Part shown: positions 33,820-42,138 of the stretch, in pieces | How the letters are laid out: each line of letters starts with the position of its first letter | Position numbering within the stretch: the first letter of the stretch is position 1 | Source of the DNA: Halorarum salinum | GTDB lineage: Archaea > Halobacteriota > Halobacteria > Halobacteriales > Haloferacaceae | DNA length: 64,000 nucleotides | Assembly (NCBI RefSeq): GCF_013402875.1 | Contig: NZ_CP058579.1 | Coordinates: 3,410,001 to 3,474,000 of the forward strand | Direction: 5' to 3' | The notes under the pieces: generated by a model | What the model saw: the letters and a program-made list of their open reading frames with translations, nothing else | The model's database searches: none | What the model was told of the DNA's origin: nothing | Made by a program: the position numbers and the translations under genes

Positions 33820-34539
33820 ATGAGCCTGATCGAACTGACCGACGTGGACACCGGATACGACGAGAACCAGGTCCTGTACGACCTGTCGATGCGCATCGAA
33901 CCCGACCGCGTGAACTGCATCATCGGTCCGAACGGCTCCGGGAAGTCTACCACGCTCAAGGCGATCTACGGGCTGGTCGACGTGTGGGACGGGTCCGTCA
34001 CCGTCCGCGACGAGGAGGTGACGAACAGCCACCCGCGCGAGGTGCTAGAGCGGGGGGTCGTGATGTTGCCCCAGGACGGCAACGTGTTCCCGGAGATGAC
34101 CGTGAAGGAGAACCTCCGGATCGGGGGGTACCTCATCGACGACCAGGAGGTGCTCGAGCGGCGATACGAGCAGGTGTACGAGATGTTCCCCGTGCTGGAG
34201 GAGCGACGCGACCAGCGTGCTGGCCAGTTGAGCGGCGGCCAGCAGATGATGGTCGCGTTCGGGCGGGCGCTCGTGCCCGACCCGGACATCCTGCTGCTCG
34301 ACGAACCGAGCGCCGGCCTCGCGCCCGACCTGGTCGCCGACGTGTTCGAACAGGTGGAGATGCTGAAGGAACGGGGGGAGGACATGGTCATCGTCGAACA
34401 GAACGTCAGGGCCGTGCTCGAGATCGCGGACCACGTGTACGTCCTGGATCAGGGGCGTCTCGAGTACGAGGGCGATACCGAACAGCTCCGGGACGAGAGC
34501 GACATCATGGAGATGTACATCGGGGAGCGCCACCGATGA
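33820..34539 (+). CDS. livF: HAAT-type ABC transporter ATP-binding protein, LivF-like
   Basis: 239 residues, starting two bases after the stop of the LivG-like gene. Walker A CIIGPNGSGKSTTLKAIYGL, signature AGQLSGGQQMMVAFGRALVP, Walker B ILLLDEPSAGLAPDL, switch region VIVEQNVRAVLEIADHVYVL. The segment VMLPQDGNVFPEMTVKENLR is characteristic of LivF (Q-x-x-x-x-F/I-P-x-L/M-T-V). A following small frame (ATG 34536 to about 34646, 36 residues, Arg-rich) overlaps its stop and the LivH start; it is probably spacer, not a gene. Confidence 0.9.
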   Translation: MSLIELTDVDTGYDENQVLYDLSMRIEPDRVNCIIGPNGSGKSTTLKAIYGLVDVWDGSVTVRDEEVTNSHPREVLERGVVMLPQDGNVFPEMTVKENLRIGGYLIDDQEVLERRYEQVYEMFPVLEERRDQRAGQLSGGQQMMVAFGRALVPDPDILLLDEPSAGLAPDLVADVFEQVEMLKERGEDMVIVEQNVRAVLEIADHVYVLDQGRLEYEGDTEQLRDESDIMEMYIGERHR

Positions 34540-34638
34540 CCCGGGACGAGAGCGACCGGGCCCGGCGACCCCTTCGACCGGCGAACCGCCAGCGGACCGT
34601 GACGTCACGCCCGGTCGCCTGCCGGGTGGAGGGCCGCC

Positions 34639-35514
34639 ATGGTTAGCCTCGAACTGCTCGCCCAGCAGTTCGTCAACGGGCTGTTCTTCGGCGGGCAACT
34701 CGCGCTCATCGCCATCGGGCTCACGCTCATCTGGGGGGTCGCCCGGGTGCTCAACTTCTCCCACGGCGCGATGTTCATGGTCGGCGGGTTCGTCGGCTAC
34801 TACACGCTGGGGGCGACGGGAAGCGTCCTCCTCGCGTCGGTGCTGGCCGTCGTCGTCGTGTTCGCGCTCGGGTACGTCATCGAGCACTCGTTGCTGGAGC
34901 CGATGCGCGATCGCGAGGAGTTCGACATCGCGTCGATGGTCGTGACGCTCGGGCTCGCCATCTTCCTCGAGAACGCCATCCTCGTGGGGGTCGGCTCCCA
35001 GCGGAAGTCGTTCCCGCTTCTCACCGACGTCGTCTGGAACGTCGCGGGCCTGACGATCAGCGCCCAGCGGCTCGTCATCTTCGTCATCTCCCTGGTCGCG
35101 CTCGGGCTGTTGTTCCTGGTCATCACCGGGACGAAGCTCGGGCTCGCGATCAGGGCGGTGTCGCAGGACAGCGACACGGCGCTTCTCATGGGCGTGCGAC
35201 CGAAGCGCGTCTACTCGATCACGTTCGGAGCCAGCGCGGCGCTCGCGGGGCTCGCGGGCGTGCTGTTGGCACCGATGTTCTCGGTCTACCCCTCCGTGGG
35301 GTGGTACCCGTTCCTGCTCGCGTTCATCGTGGTGATGGTCGGCGGGCTCGGGAGCGTCCGCGGGACGCTCGTCGCCGCGCTGGGACTGGCAGTCGTCAGG
35401 AGTATCAGCATGATCTGGATCGCAAGCGAGACGGCGATGATGGTACTGTTCGCGATCATGGTGGGGGTCCTGGTCGTCAACCCCGACGGCATCGGGGGGT
35501 GGCTCGACGGATGA
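34639..35514 (+). CDS. livH: HAAT-type ABC transporter permease, LivH-like
   Basis: 291 residues with about eight hydrophobic helices. N-terminal LLAQQFVNGLFFGGQLALIA, then the conserved LIWGVARVLNFSHGAMFMVG (N-F-A/S-H-G motif of LivH) and the late GGLGSVRGTLVAALGLAVVR (G-G-x-G-S/N-x-x-G). It forms the membrane channel with the LivM-like subunit, whose start overlaps its stop (ATGA at 35511-35514). Confidence 0.9.
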   Translation: MVSLELLAQQFVNGLFFGGQLALIAIGLTLIWGVARVLNFSHGAMFMVGGFVGYYTLGATGSVLLASVLAVVVVFALGYVIEHSLLEPMRDREEFDIASMVVTLGLAIFLENAILVGVGSQRKSFPLLTDVVWNVAGLTISAQRLVIFVISLVALGLLFLVITGTKLGLAIRAVSQDSDTALLMGVRPKRVYSITFGASAALAGLAGVLLAPMFSVYPSVGWYPFLLAFIVVMVGGLGSVRGTLVAALGLAVVRSISMIWIASETAMMVLFAIMVGVLVVNPDGIGGWLDG

Positions 35515-36536
35515 CCGGCTCGACGCTCGGCCGGTCGCTCGGGCGTGCCCGCAAACGGCTCCTCGAGGACGCGCGGGGCAGGAACGGGCGCCTGCTCGCG
35601 GTCGGCACCGCGCTCGCGCTTCTCGCCCCGCTCGCGCTGACGGCGTACGCCCTGGACATCGTCATGCAGCTGTTCGTCGCGATACTCGTCGTCGGCAGCT
35701 GGATCTTCGTCGCGGGCTACTTCGGCATGTTCACCTTCGCGCACGCCGCGCTGTACGGCGTCGGCGCCTACGCCGCGGTGCTGCTCGTGGCGGAGGCGGG
35801 CGTGAACCCGATCGCCTCCATCCTGCTGGGCGGCGTCGTCGCGGGGCTGTTCAGCCTCCCCATCGCCTACCCGGTGTTGCGGCTCTCGGGGGCGTACGTC
35901 GGCATGGTCACGCTCGCGTACGCGGAGATCATCTACCGCGCGACCATCCTCCTGCGCGAGATCACCGGCGGACCGACCGGCTACACCGGGTTCCCGCATC
36001 TGTTCGACGGCGACAGCGTCGCGATGTACTACTTCGTCCTGTTCGTCGTCGCGGCGCTCATGCTCGTGATGTACGTGCTCCTCGTGAACCGATTCGGGCT
36101 CGTCGCCCGGGCCATCCGCGAGTCGCCCGACGCCGCGCGGATGCTCGGGAACGACGTCTCCCGGCACAAGCTGATCGGCTTCGTCGTCGGCTCGTCGATC
36201 GCCGGCGTCGCCGGGGCGCTGCAGGCGTACAGCATCCTCATCATCTCGCCGCCGATGCTCGAGATCGAGCGGATGATCGAGTTCATGGCGATGGGCATCA
36301 TCGGCGGCCTCCGGACCCTCAGCGGCGGGGTGTTCGGCGTCGTCGTCGTCTTCGGCCTCAACGAACTCCTGCGCGACTACGGCGAGATGCGGCTCGTCGT
36401 CTGGGGGGCGATGCTCGTCGTCGTCACCCTCTACTTCCCGGACGGGATCGCCGACAGCGACTTCGACGTCCGGGAGCGCCTCGCCGGCGGCGACGTCCCC
36501 GTCCGCGAGCGGATCAGGGAGGCGATCGGTCGATGA
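35511..36536 (+). CDS. livM: HAAT-type ABC transporter permease, LivM-like
   Basis: 341 residues, start overlapping the LivH-like stop. About nine hydrophobic helices after a short basic N-terminus. Motifs: YFGMFTFAHAALYGVGAYAA (F-x-H-A/G-A/G), RAIRESPDAARMLGNDVSRH (cytosolic coupling loop, E-S-x-x-A-A) and FMAMGIIGGLRTLSGGVFGV. Together with the preceding four components it completes a full importer: lipoprotein, two ATPases, two permeases. The following M20 gene starts 85 bases later in the same direction and may be on the same transcript. Confidence 0.9.
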   Translation: MTGSTLGRSLGRARKRLLEDARGRNGRLLAVGTALALLAPLALTAYALDIVMQLFVAILVVGSWIFVAGYFGMFTFAHAALYGVGAYAAVLLVAEAGVNPIASILLGGVVAGLFSLPIAYPVLRLSGAYVGMVTLAYAEIIYRATILLREITGGPTGYTGFPHLFDGDSVAMYYFVLFVVAALMLVMYVLLVNRFGLVARAIRESPDAARMLGNDVSRHKLIGFVVGSSIAGVAGALQAYSILIISPPMLEIERMIEFMAMGIIGGLRTLSGGVFGVVVVFGLNELLRDYGEMRLVVWGAMLVVVTLYFPDGIADSDFDVRERLAGGDVPVRERIREAIGR

Positions 36537-36620
36537 CGGTCGCCGGCGGACCGAGGGCGGGCGGACCCTCGCGGGGCATCGACGGACGAACGACGACGCG
36601 CGGACGCACCACCGAAACCA

Positions 36621-37910
36621 ATGGACGCAACTGAGACCGTCGGGAACGCGATCGAATCGAAGCGGGACGACCTCGTCGACCTCGTCACCGACCTCGTCGA
36701 GGCGAAGACGGTGACCGGGACCGAGGAGCCGGGACAGGCCGTCGTGGTCGACAAGCTCGAATCGCTCGGGCTCGAACCCGACGTCTGGGAGCCCTCGGCC
36801 GAGTCGCTGGCCGGCCACGAGGGGCACTTCGAGACGTCGTCGTACGCGGAGTACGGCTACGATGACCGGCCGAACGTCGTCGCGCGCCGCGAGGGCGGCG
36901 ACGGGCCGACGCTCACCGTCGGCGGCCACGTCGACGTGGTCGACGTCACCGAAGCCGAGTGGGAGCGGGAGCCGTGGACGGTGACCCGCGAGGGCGACAC
37001 CCTGTACGGGCGCGGCGTCGCCGACATGAAGGGCGGCCTCGCCGCGGTCCTGATCGCCGTGGAGGCGCTGGACGAGGCGGGGATCGACCTCGGGGGCGAT
37101 CTCCTCTTCCAGAGCACGATCGAGGAGGAGGACGGCGGCGTCGGCGGGGCACTGTCCGTCCTCGAGCGCGGCTACGTCCCCGACGCGGCGGTCATCGCGG
37201 AGCCGTTCGCGCTCCCGAACGTCGGCGTCGCCAGCGCCGGCGTGATGTACTTCCGGGTCCGCGTTCCCGGGAAGAGCGTCCACGCGGCGTGGGGCCACCA
37301 GGGCGTCAACGCCATCGGCAACGCGGCCACCGTGTACCGGGCGCTCGAACGGCTCGACGACGAGCGGAAGGCCAGCATCGACTACCCGCCCGCCTATCGG
37401 GGGGAACCCGACCTCGAGGGGAACGTGACGAACCTCAACGTCGGCACGATCGAGGCGGGCGACTGGCCCTCGACGCTGCCGAGCGAGACGTTCATGGAGG
37501 GCCGCATCGGCTGGCCGCCCGGCGAGAGCCGCGCGGAGGTGCGGGCGCAGATCGAGGACGCCGTGGCCGACGCTGCGGCCGAGGACGAGTGGCTGGCCGA
37601 CCACCCGCCCGAGGTGGAGTGGTTCGGCTGGCAGGCCGAACCCCACGAGGTCGACCCCGACTGCGAGATCGCGACGGTCGCGTCGCGCGTCTCCGAGGAG
37701 GTAGCCGGGCGGACCGGCTCGTTCGTCGGCGGGAACGCGGGGCTCGACGAGCGGTTCTTCGAACTCTACTACGACGTCGACGCCGTGTCGGTCGGCCCGA
37801 CCGGGTCGGGCCTGCACGGCGCCGACGAGCACACCACGCTCACGTCGCTGCTGGAGACGTCGAAGGCCATCGCGGGGATCGCCATCGAGTACTGCGGGAT
37901 CGACGACTGA
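36621..37910 (+). CDS. M20 family metallohydrolase (ArgE/DapE-like deacylase or dipeptidase)
   Basis: 429 residues. Metal ligands: LTVGGHVDVVDVTEAEWERE (H-x-D), TLYGRGVADMKGGLAAVLIA (bridging D), LFQSTIEEEDGGVGG (catalytic E-E/D), VIAEPFALPNVGVASAGVMY (D/E). A dimerisation domain occupies about residues 205-325 (MYFRVRVPGKSVHAAWGHQG). This branch contains acetylornithine deacetylase and related N-acyl-amino-acid hydrolases. In a DgcN/DgcA setting it could remove acetate from N-acetyl-L-glutamate, completing D-glutamate catabolism; that is inference. It is distinct from the carbamoylase-type hydrolase at 28248. Confidence 0.85.
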   Translation: MDATETVGNAIESKRDDLVDLVTDLVEAKTVTGTEEPGQAVVVDKLESLGLEPDVWEPSAESLAGHEGHFETSSYAEYGYDDRPNVVARREGGDGPTLTVGGHVDVVDVTEAEWEREPWTVTREGDTLYGRGVADMKGGLAAVLIAVEALDEAGIDLGGDLLFQSTIEEEDGGVGGALSVLERGYVPDAAVIAEPFALPNVGVASAGVMYFRVRVPGKSVHAAWGHQGVNAIGNAATVYRALERLDDERKASIDYPPAYRGEPDLEGNVTNLNVGTIEAGDWPSTLPSETFMEGRIGWPPGESRAEVRAQIEDAVADAAAEDEWLADHPPEVEWFGWQAEPHEVDPDCEIATVASRVSEEVAGRTGSFVGGNAGLDERFFELYYDVDAVSVGPTGSGLHGADEHTTLTSLLETSKAIAGIAIEYCGIDD

Positions 37911-38012
37911 ACCGGCTCCCGGTTCGGGCCCGGCCGAACCGCCGGGCCGCGGGGACCGCCGACCCGACCGCCCACCGAAACGACTGAGACCACGCCGCCG
38001 ACAGACACGACC

Positions 38013-39143
38013 ATGACCGACGACGAGATCACCGTCTTCTGGCACGACCGCATGCTCGACCACGAACCGCCCGCGGGGACGTACAAGTACCCCGCCTCGC
38101 CCATCGTCGCGGGCGAGGAGCGCCACCCGGACCGCCGGGAGCGCGTGGAGAACATCAAAGCGATGCTCGATCACGCGTTTACCGAGGCCACGGGGTACGA
38201 GTCGCCGGAACGCGCCACGCGCGAGGAACTCGAACGGGTCCACGACCCGGAGTACCTCGACTGGCTCGAGGCGTTCTGCGCGGACGGCGGCGGACGCATC
38301 GAGGACACGACGACGGGGGCGAACGAGGCCACGTTCGACGCCGCCCGGGTGGCCGCGGGTGCGGCGATGGCCGCCGCGCGGGCGGCGCTCGACGACGGGG
38401 ATTCGGTCCCGTACGCGCTGTGTCGCCCCAGCGGCCACCACGCCCAGCCGGACCGCGCCGACGGGTTCTGCTTCCTCAACAACGTCGCCATCGCCGCCGA
38501 GGAGGCGCTCTCCCGGGGAGCCGACAGCGTCGCCATCGTCGACTGGGACGTCCACCACGGCAACGGCACGCAGGAGGCGTTCTACGGCCGCGAGGACGTG
38601 CTCTTCGTGAGCGCCCACGCGGACCACGGCTCCTGGCACCCCGAGTACCACCCGCAGGAGGGCTCGCTCGGGGAGGTCGGCAACGGCGCCGGCGAGGGCT
38701 ACACCGTGAACGTCCCGCTCCCGCCGGGGACGGGCGACCGGGGCTACGACGCCCTCTTCGAGCGCGTCGTGAACCCCGTCGTCCGGGAGTACGACCCCGA
38801 CCTCGTCCTCGTGAGCGCCGGCCAGGACGCCGGCGCCGCGGACCCGAATGCGCGAAACCTCGCCACCCGCGACGGCTTCCTGCGGCTCGGCGAGCACGTG
38901 CGCCGCCTCGCCGACGGGACCGCGGACGGCCGCCTCGCGCTCGTCCAGGAGGGCGGCTACCAGCAGTCGCACCTGTCGTTCGCGACGCTCGGCGTGTTCG
39001 AGGGGCTCCTCGACCGCCGGGTCGAACTGGAGCAGTTCGGTACCGACGACCCGTTCGCCTGGCTCGACGAGCCGACCGAACTCGTCGACGCCTGGCTGGA
39101 CGAGGCAGTCGACCACCATCGGACGTACTGGAACCTCGAGTGA
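38013..39143 (+). CDS. histone-deacetylase-fold amidohydrolase (class II HDAC / acetylpolyamine amidohydrolase family)
   Basis: 376 residues. Zn-site and catalytic motifs: LCRPSGHHAQPDRADGFCFL (H-H dyad), NNVAIAAEEAL, VAIVDWDVHHGNGTQEAFYG (D-x-H ligands) and LVLVSAGQDAGAADPNARNL (third ligand D in S-A-G-x-D). QEGGYQQSHLSFATLGVFEG follows. Prokaryotic members remove acetyl groups from polyamines or other N-acetylated amines; some act on protein lysines. Its place at the end of a cluster rich in amide hydrolases favours a small-molecule substrate. It starts 102 bases after the M20 gene, same strand. Cytosolic. Confidence 0.85.
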   Translation: MTDDEITVFWHDRMLDHEPPAGTYKYPASPIVAGEERHPDRRERVENIKAMLDHAFTEATGYESPERATREELERVHDPEYLDWLEAFCADGGGRIEDTTTGANEATFDAARVAAGAAMAAARAALDDGDSVPYALCRPSGHHAQPDRADGFCFLNNVAIAAEEALSRGADSVAIVDWDVHHGNGTQEAFYGREDVLFVSAHADHGSWHPEYHPQEGSLGEVGNGAGEGYTVNVPLPPGTGDRGYDALFERVVNPVVREYDPDLVLVSAGQDAGAADPNARNLATRDGFLRLGEHVRRLADGTADGRLALVQEGGYQQSHLSFATLGVFEGLLDRRVELEQFGTDDPFAWLDEPTELVDAWLDEAVDHHRTYWNLE

Positions 39144-39201
39144 CGACCCGGTAACCGGGGCGGGGACGGACACGTCCGCCTCGGAGTCGTCCCGAAGGTG
39201 T

Positions 39202-39208
39202 TAACCCC
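39202..39208 (+). promoter_or_regulatory. TATA-like element of aglJ
   Basis: GGTGTTAACC around 39197-39206 centred about 28 bases before ATG 39231; it supports that start over an in-frame codon at 39198. Confidence 0.45.
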
Positions 39209-39230
39209 CATCCATCTCACCGAACGGGTG

Positions 39231-40142
39231 ATGAACAGGGACGCCGTCACCGTCCTCCTCCCGGCCTACGACGAGGCCGAGACCGTCGGCGACGTCGTGG
39301 CCGACTTCCGGGAACACGGCTTCGAGCGGGTCCTCGTCGTGGACGGCGAGTCGACCGACGGGACGAGGGCCCGCGCCGAGGCGGCCGGCGCGCGCGTGAT
39401 GATCCAGTCGGGCAGGGGGAAGGGCCAGGCGATCCGCGAGGCGGTCCGCGAGCGCGTCGACACCGAGTTCGTCCTCATGGCCGACGCCGACGGCACGTAC
39501 CGCCCGGAGGACGCCGACGCGATGCTCGAACCCCTCTTCGAGGGGCGGGCCGAACACGTCGTCGGCGACCGCTTCGCGAACATGCACGAGGACGCGATGA
39601 CGGCGTTTAACCGGGTCGGCAACCGGGCGTTCAACTGGCTCTTCGGCCTGATCCACCGCGAGGACTTCGGCGACATCCTCTCGGGCTACCGCGCGTTCAC
39701 CCGCGACTCCTTCCGGCGGCTGGCGCTCTCGGCGGACGGGTTTGGCATCGAGACGGAGCTGTCGGTCGAGTGTGCGCGCCACGGCGTCCCGACGGCGGTC
39801 GTCCCCGTCACGTACCTCCCGCGGCCGAACGGGTCGAACACGAACCTCCACCCCGTGAAGGACGGCGGCATCATCCTCATGGCCATCTACCGGCAGGCGA
39901 AGACCTCCAACCCGCTGTTCTACTTCGGCAGCGCGGGGATGCTCACCGGCCTGTTCGGCGTGGCCGTCGCGGCCTTCGTCGCCTACGACTGGTTCGTGAA
40001 CGGCGTTCCCCACGAGGTGCTCGCGGTGGTCTCGGGCGTCTCGCTCATCTTCGGCGTCCAGTTGCTCATCTTCGGCGTGCTCTCGGACCTGATCGTGACG
40101 CTCCACCGGGAGACGCTCGACCGCATCGAGAACGACGATTAG
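39231..40142 (+). CDS. aglJ: GT2 glycosyltransferase AglJ-like (dolichol-phosphate hexosyltransferase)
   Basis: 303 residues. Dpm1-like GT-A core: VTVLLPAYDEAETVGDVVAD, VLVVDGESTDGTRARAEAAG, VMIQSGRGKGQAIREAVRER, LMADADGTYRPEDADAMLEP (metal D-A-D), SGYRAFTRDSFRRLALSADG, FGIETELSVEC. Two C-terminal hydrophobic helices anchor it in the membrane. In Haloferax volcanii AglJ adds the first glucose to dolichol phosphate in N-glycan assembly; length and motif order match. It would act before AglG. The gene is 20 kb away from the aglB locus, between the catabolic block and small conserved genes. Another polyprenol-P hexosyltransferase role is possible. Confidence 0.75.
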   Translation: MNRDAVTVLLPAYDEAETVGDVVADFREHGFERVLVVDGESTDGTRARAEAAGARVMIQSGRGKGQAIREAVRERVDTEFVLMADADGTYRPEDADAMLEPLFEGRAEHVVGDRFANMHEDAMTAFNRVGNRAFNWLFGLIHREDFGDILSGYRAFTRDSFRRLALSADGFGIETELSVECARHGVPTAVVPVTYLPRPNGSNTNLHPVKDGGIILMAIYRQAKTSNPLFYFGSAGMLTGLFGVAVAAFVAYDWFVNGVPHEVLAVVSGVSLIFGVQLLIFGVLSDLIVTLHRETLDRIENDD

Positions 40143-40465
40143 AACGGCAACAGCGCCCGGATCCGACCGATCACGGAGTTCGCGGCCCGCTCGCGCCGCG
40201 CCTCGAACACCGGGTGCAACTGGTCGAGCAGTTCCGACTCGCTCCCGAACCGGTCCTGCGGGAGGTTCGCGATCGCCTCCTCCAGTTCGAGCGTGTTGCC
40301 CGACGCGTCGTACGGGACCGCCGTCTCGTCCACCGCGGCGAGCACCTCCTCGGTCGTCGCCGGGAACGTCACGCCTGCCTCGTCGAGTCGGGCGTTCAGC
40401 GCCGCGATGCCGAACTCGACGGCGTCCGGACTCCCGGAGTTCCCCTGCGGCGGTCTGATGGCCAT
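40139..40465 (-). CDS. DUF5789 family protein
   Basis: 108 residues from ATG 40465. Contains GSPDAVEFGIAALNARLDEA, GVTFPATTEEVLAAVDETAV, PYDASGNTLELEEAIANLPQ, RFGSESELLDQLHPVFEARR, the layout of the haloarchaeal DUF5789 family (small, all-helical, no known role). Its stop codon and the stop of the convergent aglJ gene overlap by three to four bases (40139-40142). The ATG is chosen because upstream in-frame sequence is Arg-rich non-coding style. Confidence 0.8.
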   Translation of the reverse strand: MAIRPPQGNSGSPDAVEFGIAALNARLDEAGVTFPATTEEVLAAVDETAVPYDASGNTLELEEAIANLPQDRFGSESELLDQLHPVFEARRERAANSVIGRIRALLPF

Positions 40466-40663
40466 CACCGACGGCTTTGCCCCCCGGGAACTAAAACGCC
40501 GGGGCGACGCGACGCGGGGAGCGGGATCGGGGCGATCGATCCGACCGACGGGGAACCGGACCGGAGTGGCAGCCACGCCGGACCGACGAGGCGACCGCGC
40601 CGAACCGCCGAGACGGTCACGTCGGGCGCCGCGCTTATGCCGGCGTCGCCCCCACCGGACGGT

Positions 40664-40873
40664 ATGACCGAGTACACCACCGTCTCCATCCCGAAGGACC
40701 TCGCCGAGCGGGTCGAACAGACCATCGAGGGGACCAGCTTCTCCTCGACGAGCGACCTGGTCCGGTTCCTGCTGCGCAGCATCGTCATCCAGCACCAGAA
40801 GCAGGGGACGCTGACGGAGGCCGAGTTCGACGAGATCACCGACCAGCTTCGGGATCTGGGCTACCTGGAGTAG
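40664..40873 (+). CDS. ribbon-helix-helix (CopG family) DNA-binding protein
   Basis: 69 residues. The N-terminal strand TEYTTVSIPKDLAERVEQTI and helix pair SFSSTSDLVRFLLRSIVIQH are the RHH fold used by small dimeric repressors. The tail (GTLTEAEFDEITDQLRDLGY) is helical and acidic. No toxin-like partner adjoins it: the next gene is convergent. Probably a stand-alone transcription factor; targets unknown. High conservation in haloarchaea is likely from the recognisable sequence style. Confidence 0.85.
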   Translation: MTEYTTVSIPKDLAERVEQTIEGTSFSSTSDLVRFLLRSIVIQHQKQGTLTEAEFDEITDQLRDLGYLE

Positions 40874-40883
40874 CTCGGCCGGG

Positions 40884-41300
40884 TCAAGGCTCCCCGAGGC
40901 GTTCCTCGGGCGGTTCGGCGTCGACGATCGCGAGGTCGACGCCCCGCCCGCGCCGGTCGTAGGCGTACACGTCCCCCTCCTCGTAGGGGGGCACGGCGAC
41001 GAGCACCGCGCCGGCGAGGTCGTCCGCCTCGGTGAGCGCCGGATCGCCGTCGGTGTGGGAGACGAACCGTGCGCGCCCCGTGGGCGTCCCGAGATCCATC
41101 CCGAAGACGGCGCGGACCGACCCGCCGGCCTCCGGGAGGTAAAAGTGCGTGAGCACGGGCGTCTCCGGGTCGGCGCCGCCCGTGTCCCCGCCCAGTTCGC
41201 CGGCGGGCGTCGTATCGAGCAGCACGTTCACCGGTTCGGGGTCCTCCGCGGACGCCCGCTCCAGCAACACCGTCAGCAACCCGCGCGTGAGGAGTACCAC
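40884..41300 (-). CDS. conserved haloarchaeal hypothetical protein
   Basis: 138 residues from GTG 41300, chosen because coherent sequence begins at VVLLTRGLLTVLLERASAED. Further segments: PETPVLTHFYLPEAGGSVRA, VFGMDLGTPTGRARFVSHTD, LVAVPPYEEGDVYAYDRRGR. The composition is acidic and typical of a real cytosolic haloarchaeal protein; no membrane segment, metal site or catalytic motif is recognised. The stop lies 11 bases beyond the convergent RHH gene. Function unknown. Confidence 0.65.
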   Translation of the reverse strand: MVLLTRGLLTVLLERASAEDPEPVNVLLDTTPAGELGGDTGGADPETPVLTHFYLPEAGGSVRAVFGMDLGTPTGRARFVSHTDGDPALTEADDLAGAVLVAVPPYEEGDVYAYDRRGRGVDLAIVDAEPPEERLGEP

Positions 41301-41403
41301 GGACCACCTGTGGACGGGCTGACCAATGAATCCGCCGGCCGTCGGCCGACGTAGGTTCCTCCCCGTGGCGGAACGGACGGACCGCGGGGTCCCCGAACCC
41401 GGA

Positions 41404-42084
41404 TCAGCCGAGCAGCGACCGGAGGGTCCGCAGGTACAGCCCCGGCGCGTTCGTCCGCGCCCCGCGGAGCGCCGTCTCCAGGGCCCCGGTCGCACCCTCG
41501 TGGACGCCGACGCCGTGGCCCACGAGCACCCGGTCGGGGGATCGACCGCCCAGCGTGGCGCGCGGGGGCGTCAATCGGAGCATCGGGTGGACGCCGAGCC
41601 GTTCCCCCCGCGCGAGGAAGTACGGCGAGGTGCCGACGGCCTCGGGCACGTACAGCGTCCCCGACCGCTCGTCGACGAGCCCCACCTCCTGCCACGGCGG
41701 GAACGACGCGTCACGGACCCGGAACGCCTCCAGCCCGCCGAGTTCCCGCCCGAAGCGCCGGACGGGCGCGTCGAGGTCCGCGGCGACGCCCGTCATCCAG
41801 TCCGGGACGTACACGGGGACGTCGTGGCGGGTCGCCACCGCGACGGCGTCGCGCCGGTGGCGGTCCAGACAGACGACCGTCCCCGCGACCTCCCCGTCCA
41901 GGTCCGCGAGCAGATCGTCGACGCCGGGCGCGTCGACCGGGTCCAGGACCCACACGTCGCCCTCGACCGAGAGCGCGTGGCTCGCCCGTCGCATCGACTC
42001 CTCGGGGTGGGCGAGCCAGCCGACGCCGCCGTCGAACCGGTCCACCGCGGTCAGGTCGGGCTCGTCGGACGCTTTCATCGGCAT
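41404..42084 (-). CDS. conserved hypothetical protein (metallo-beta-lactamase-like fold suspected)
   Basis: 226 residues from ATG 42084; an ATG at 42120 would add 12. Sequence blocks DEPDLTAVDRFDGGVGWLAH, VEGDVWVLDPVDAPGVDDLL, GTVVCLDRHRRDAVAVATRH, DVPVYVPDW and PDRVLVGHGVGVHEGATGAL follow the strand-turn order of a beta-lactamase-like hydrolase (R-H-x-x-D and G-H-G turns), but the canonical H-x-H-x-D-H is replaced by L-D-R-H-R-R-D. It may be a degenerate, non-catalytic member. It is divergent from the VOC gene, 54 bases apart. Function not assigned. Confidence 0.65.
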   Translation of the reverse strand: MPMKASDEPDLTAVDRFDGGVGWLAHPEESMRRASHALSVEGDVWVLDPVDAPGVDDLLADLDGEVAGTVVCLDRHRRDAVAVATRHDVPVYVPDWMTGVAADLDAPVRRFGRELGGLEAFRVRDASFPPWQEVGLVDERSGTLYVPEAVGTSPYFLARGERLGVHPMLRLTPPRATLGGRSPDRVLVGHGVGVHEGATGALETALRGARTNAPGLYLRTLRSLLG

Positions 42085-42138
42085 GGGCGCGCAGTCGGTC
42101 GCCGCGGGCTTAAGTGCCATCGCCGCGGACCTCCACGG

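Noticed and set aside
34536-34646. Small frame between livF and livH with ATGA coupling
   Set aside because: 36 Arg-rich residues overlapping the livH start; likely spacer sequence, although the ATGA overlap is suggestive.
35286-39173. 1295-codon minus-strand frame opposite livM, the M20 and HDAC-fold genes
   Set aside because: The plus-strand frames carry clear catalytic motifs and coupled starts; the minus frame is Val/Arg/Pro-rich antisense of biased codons.
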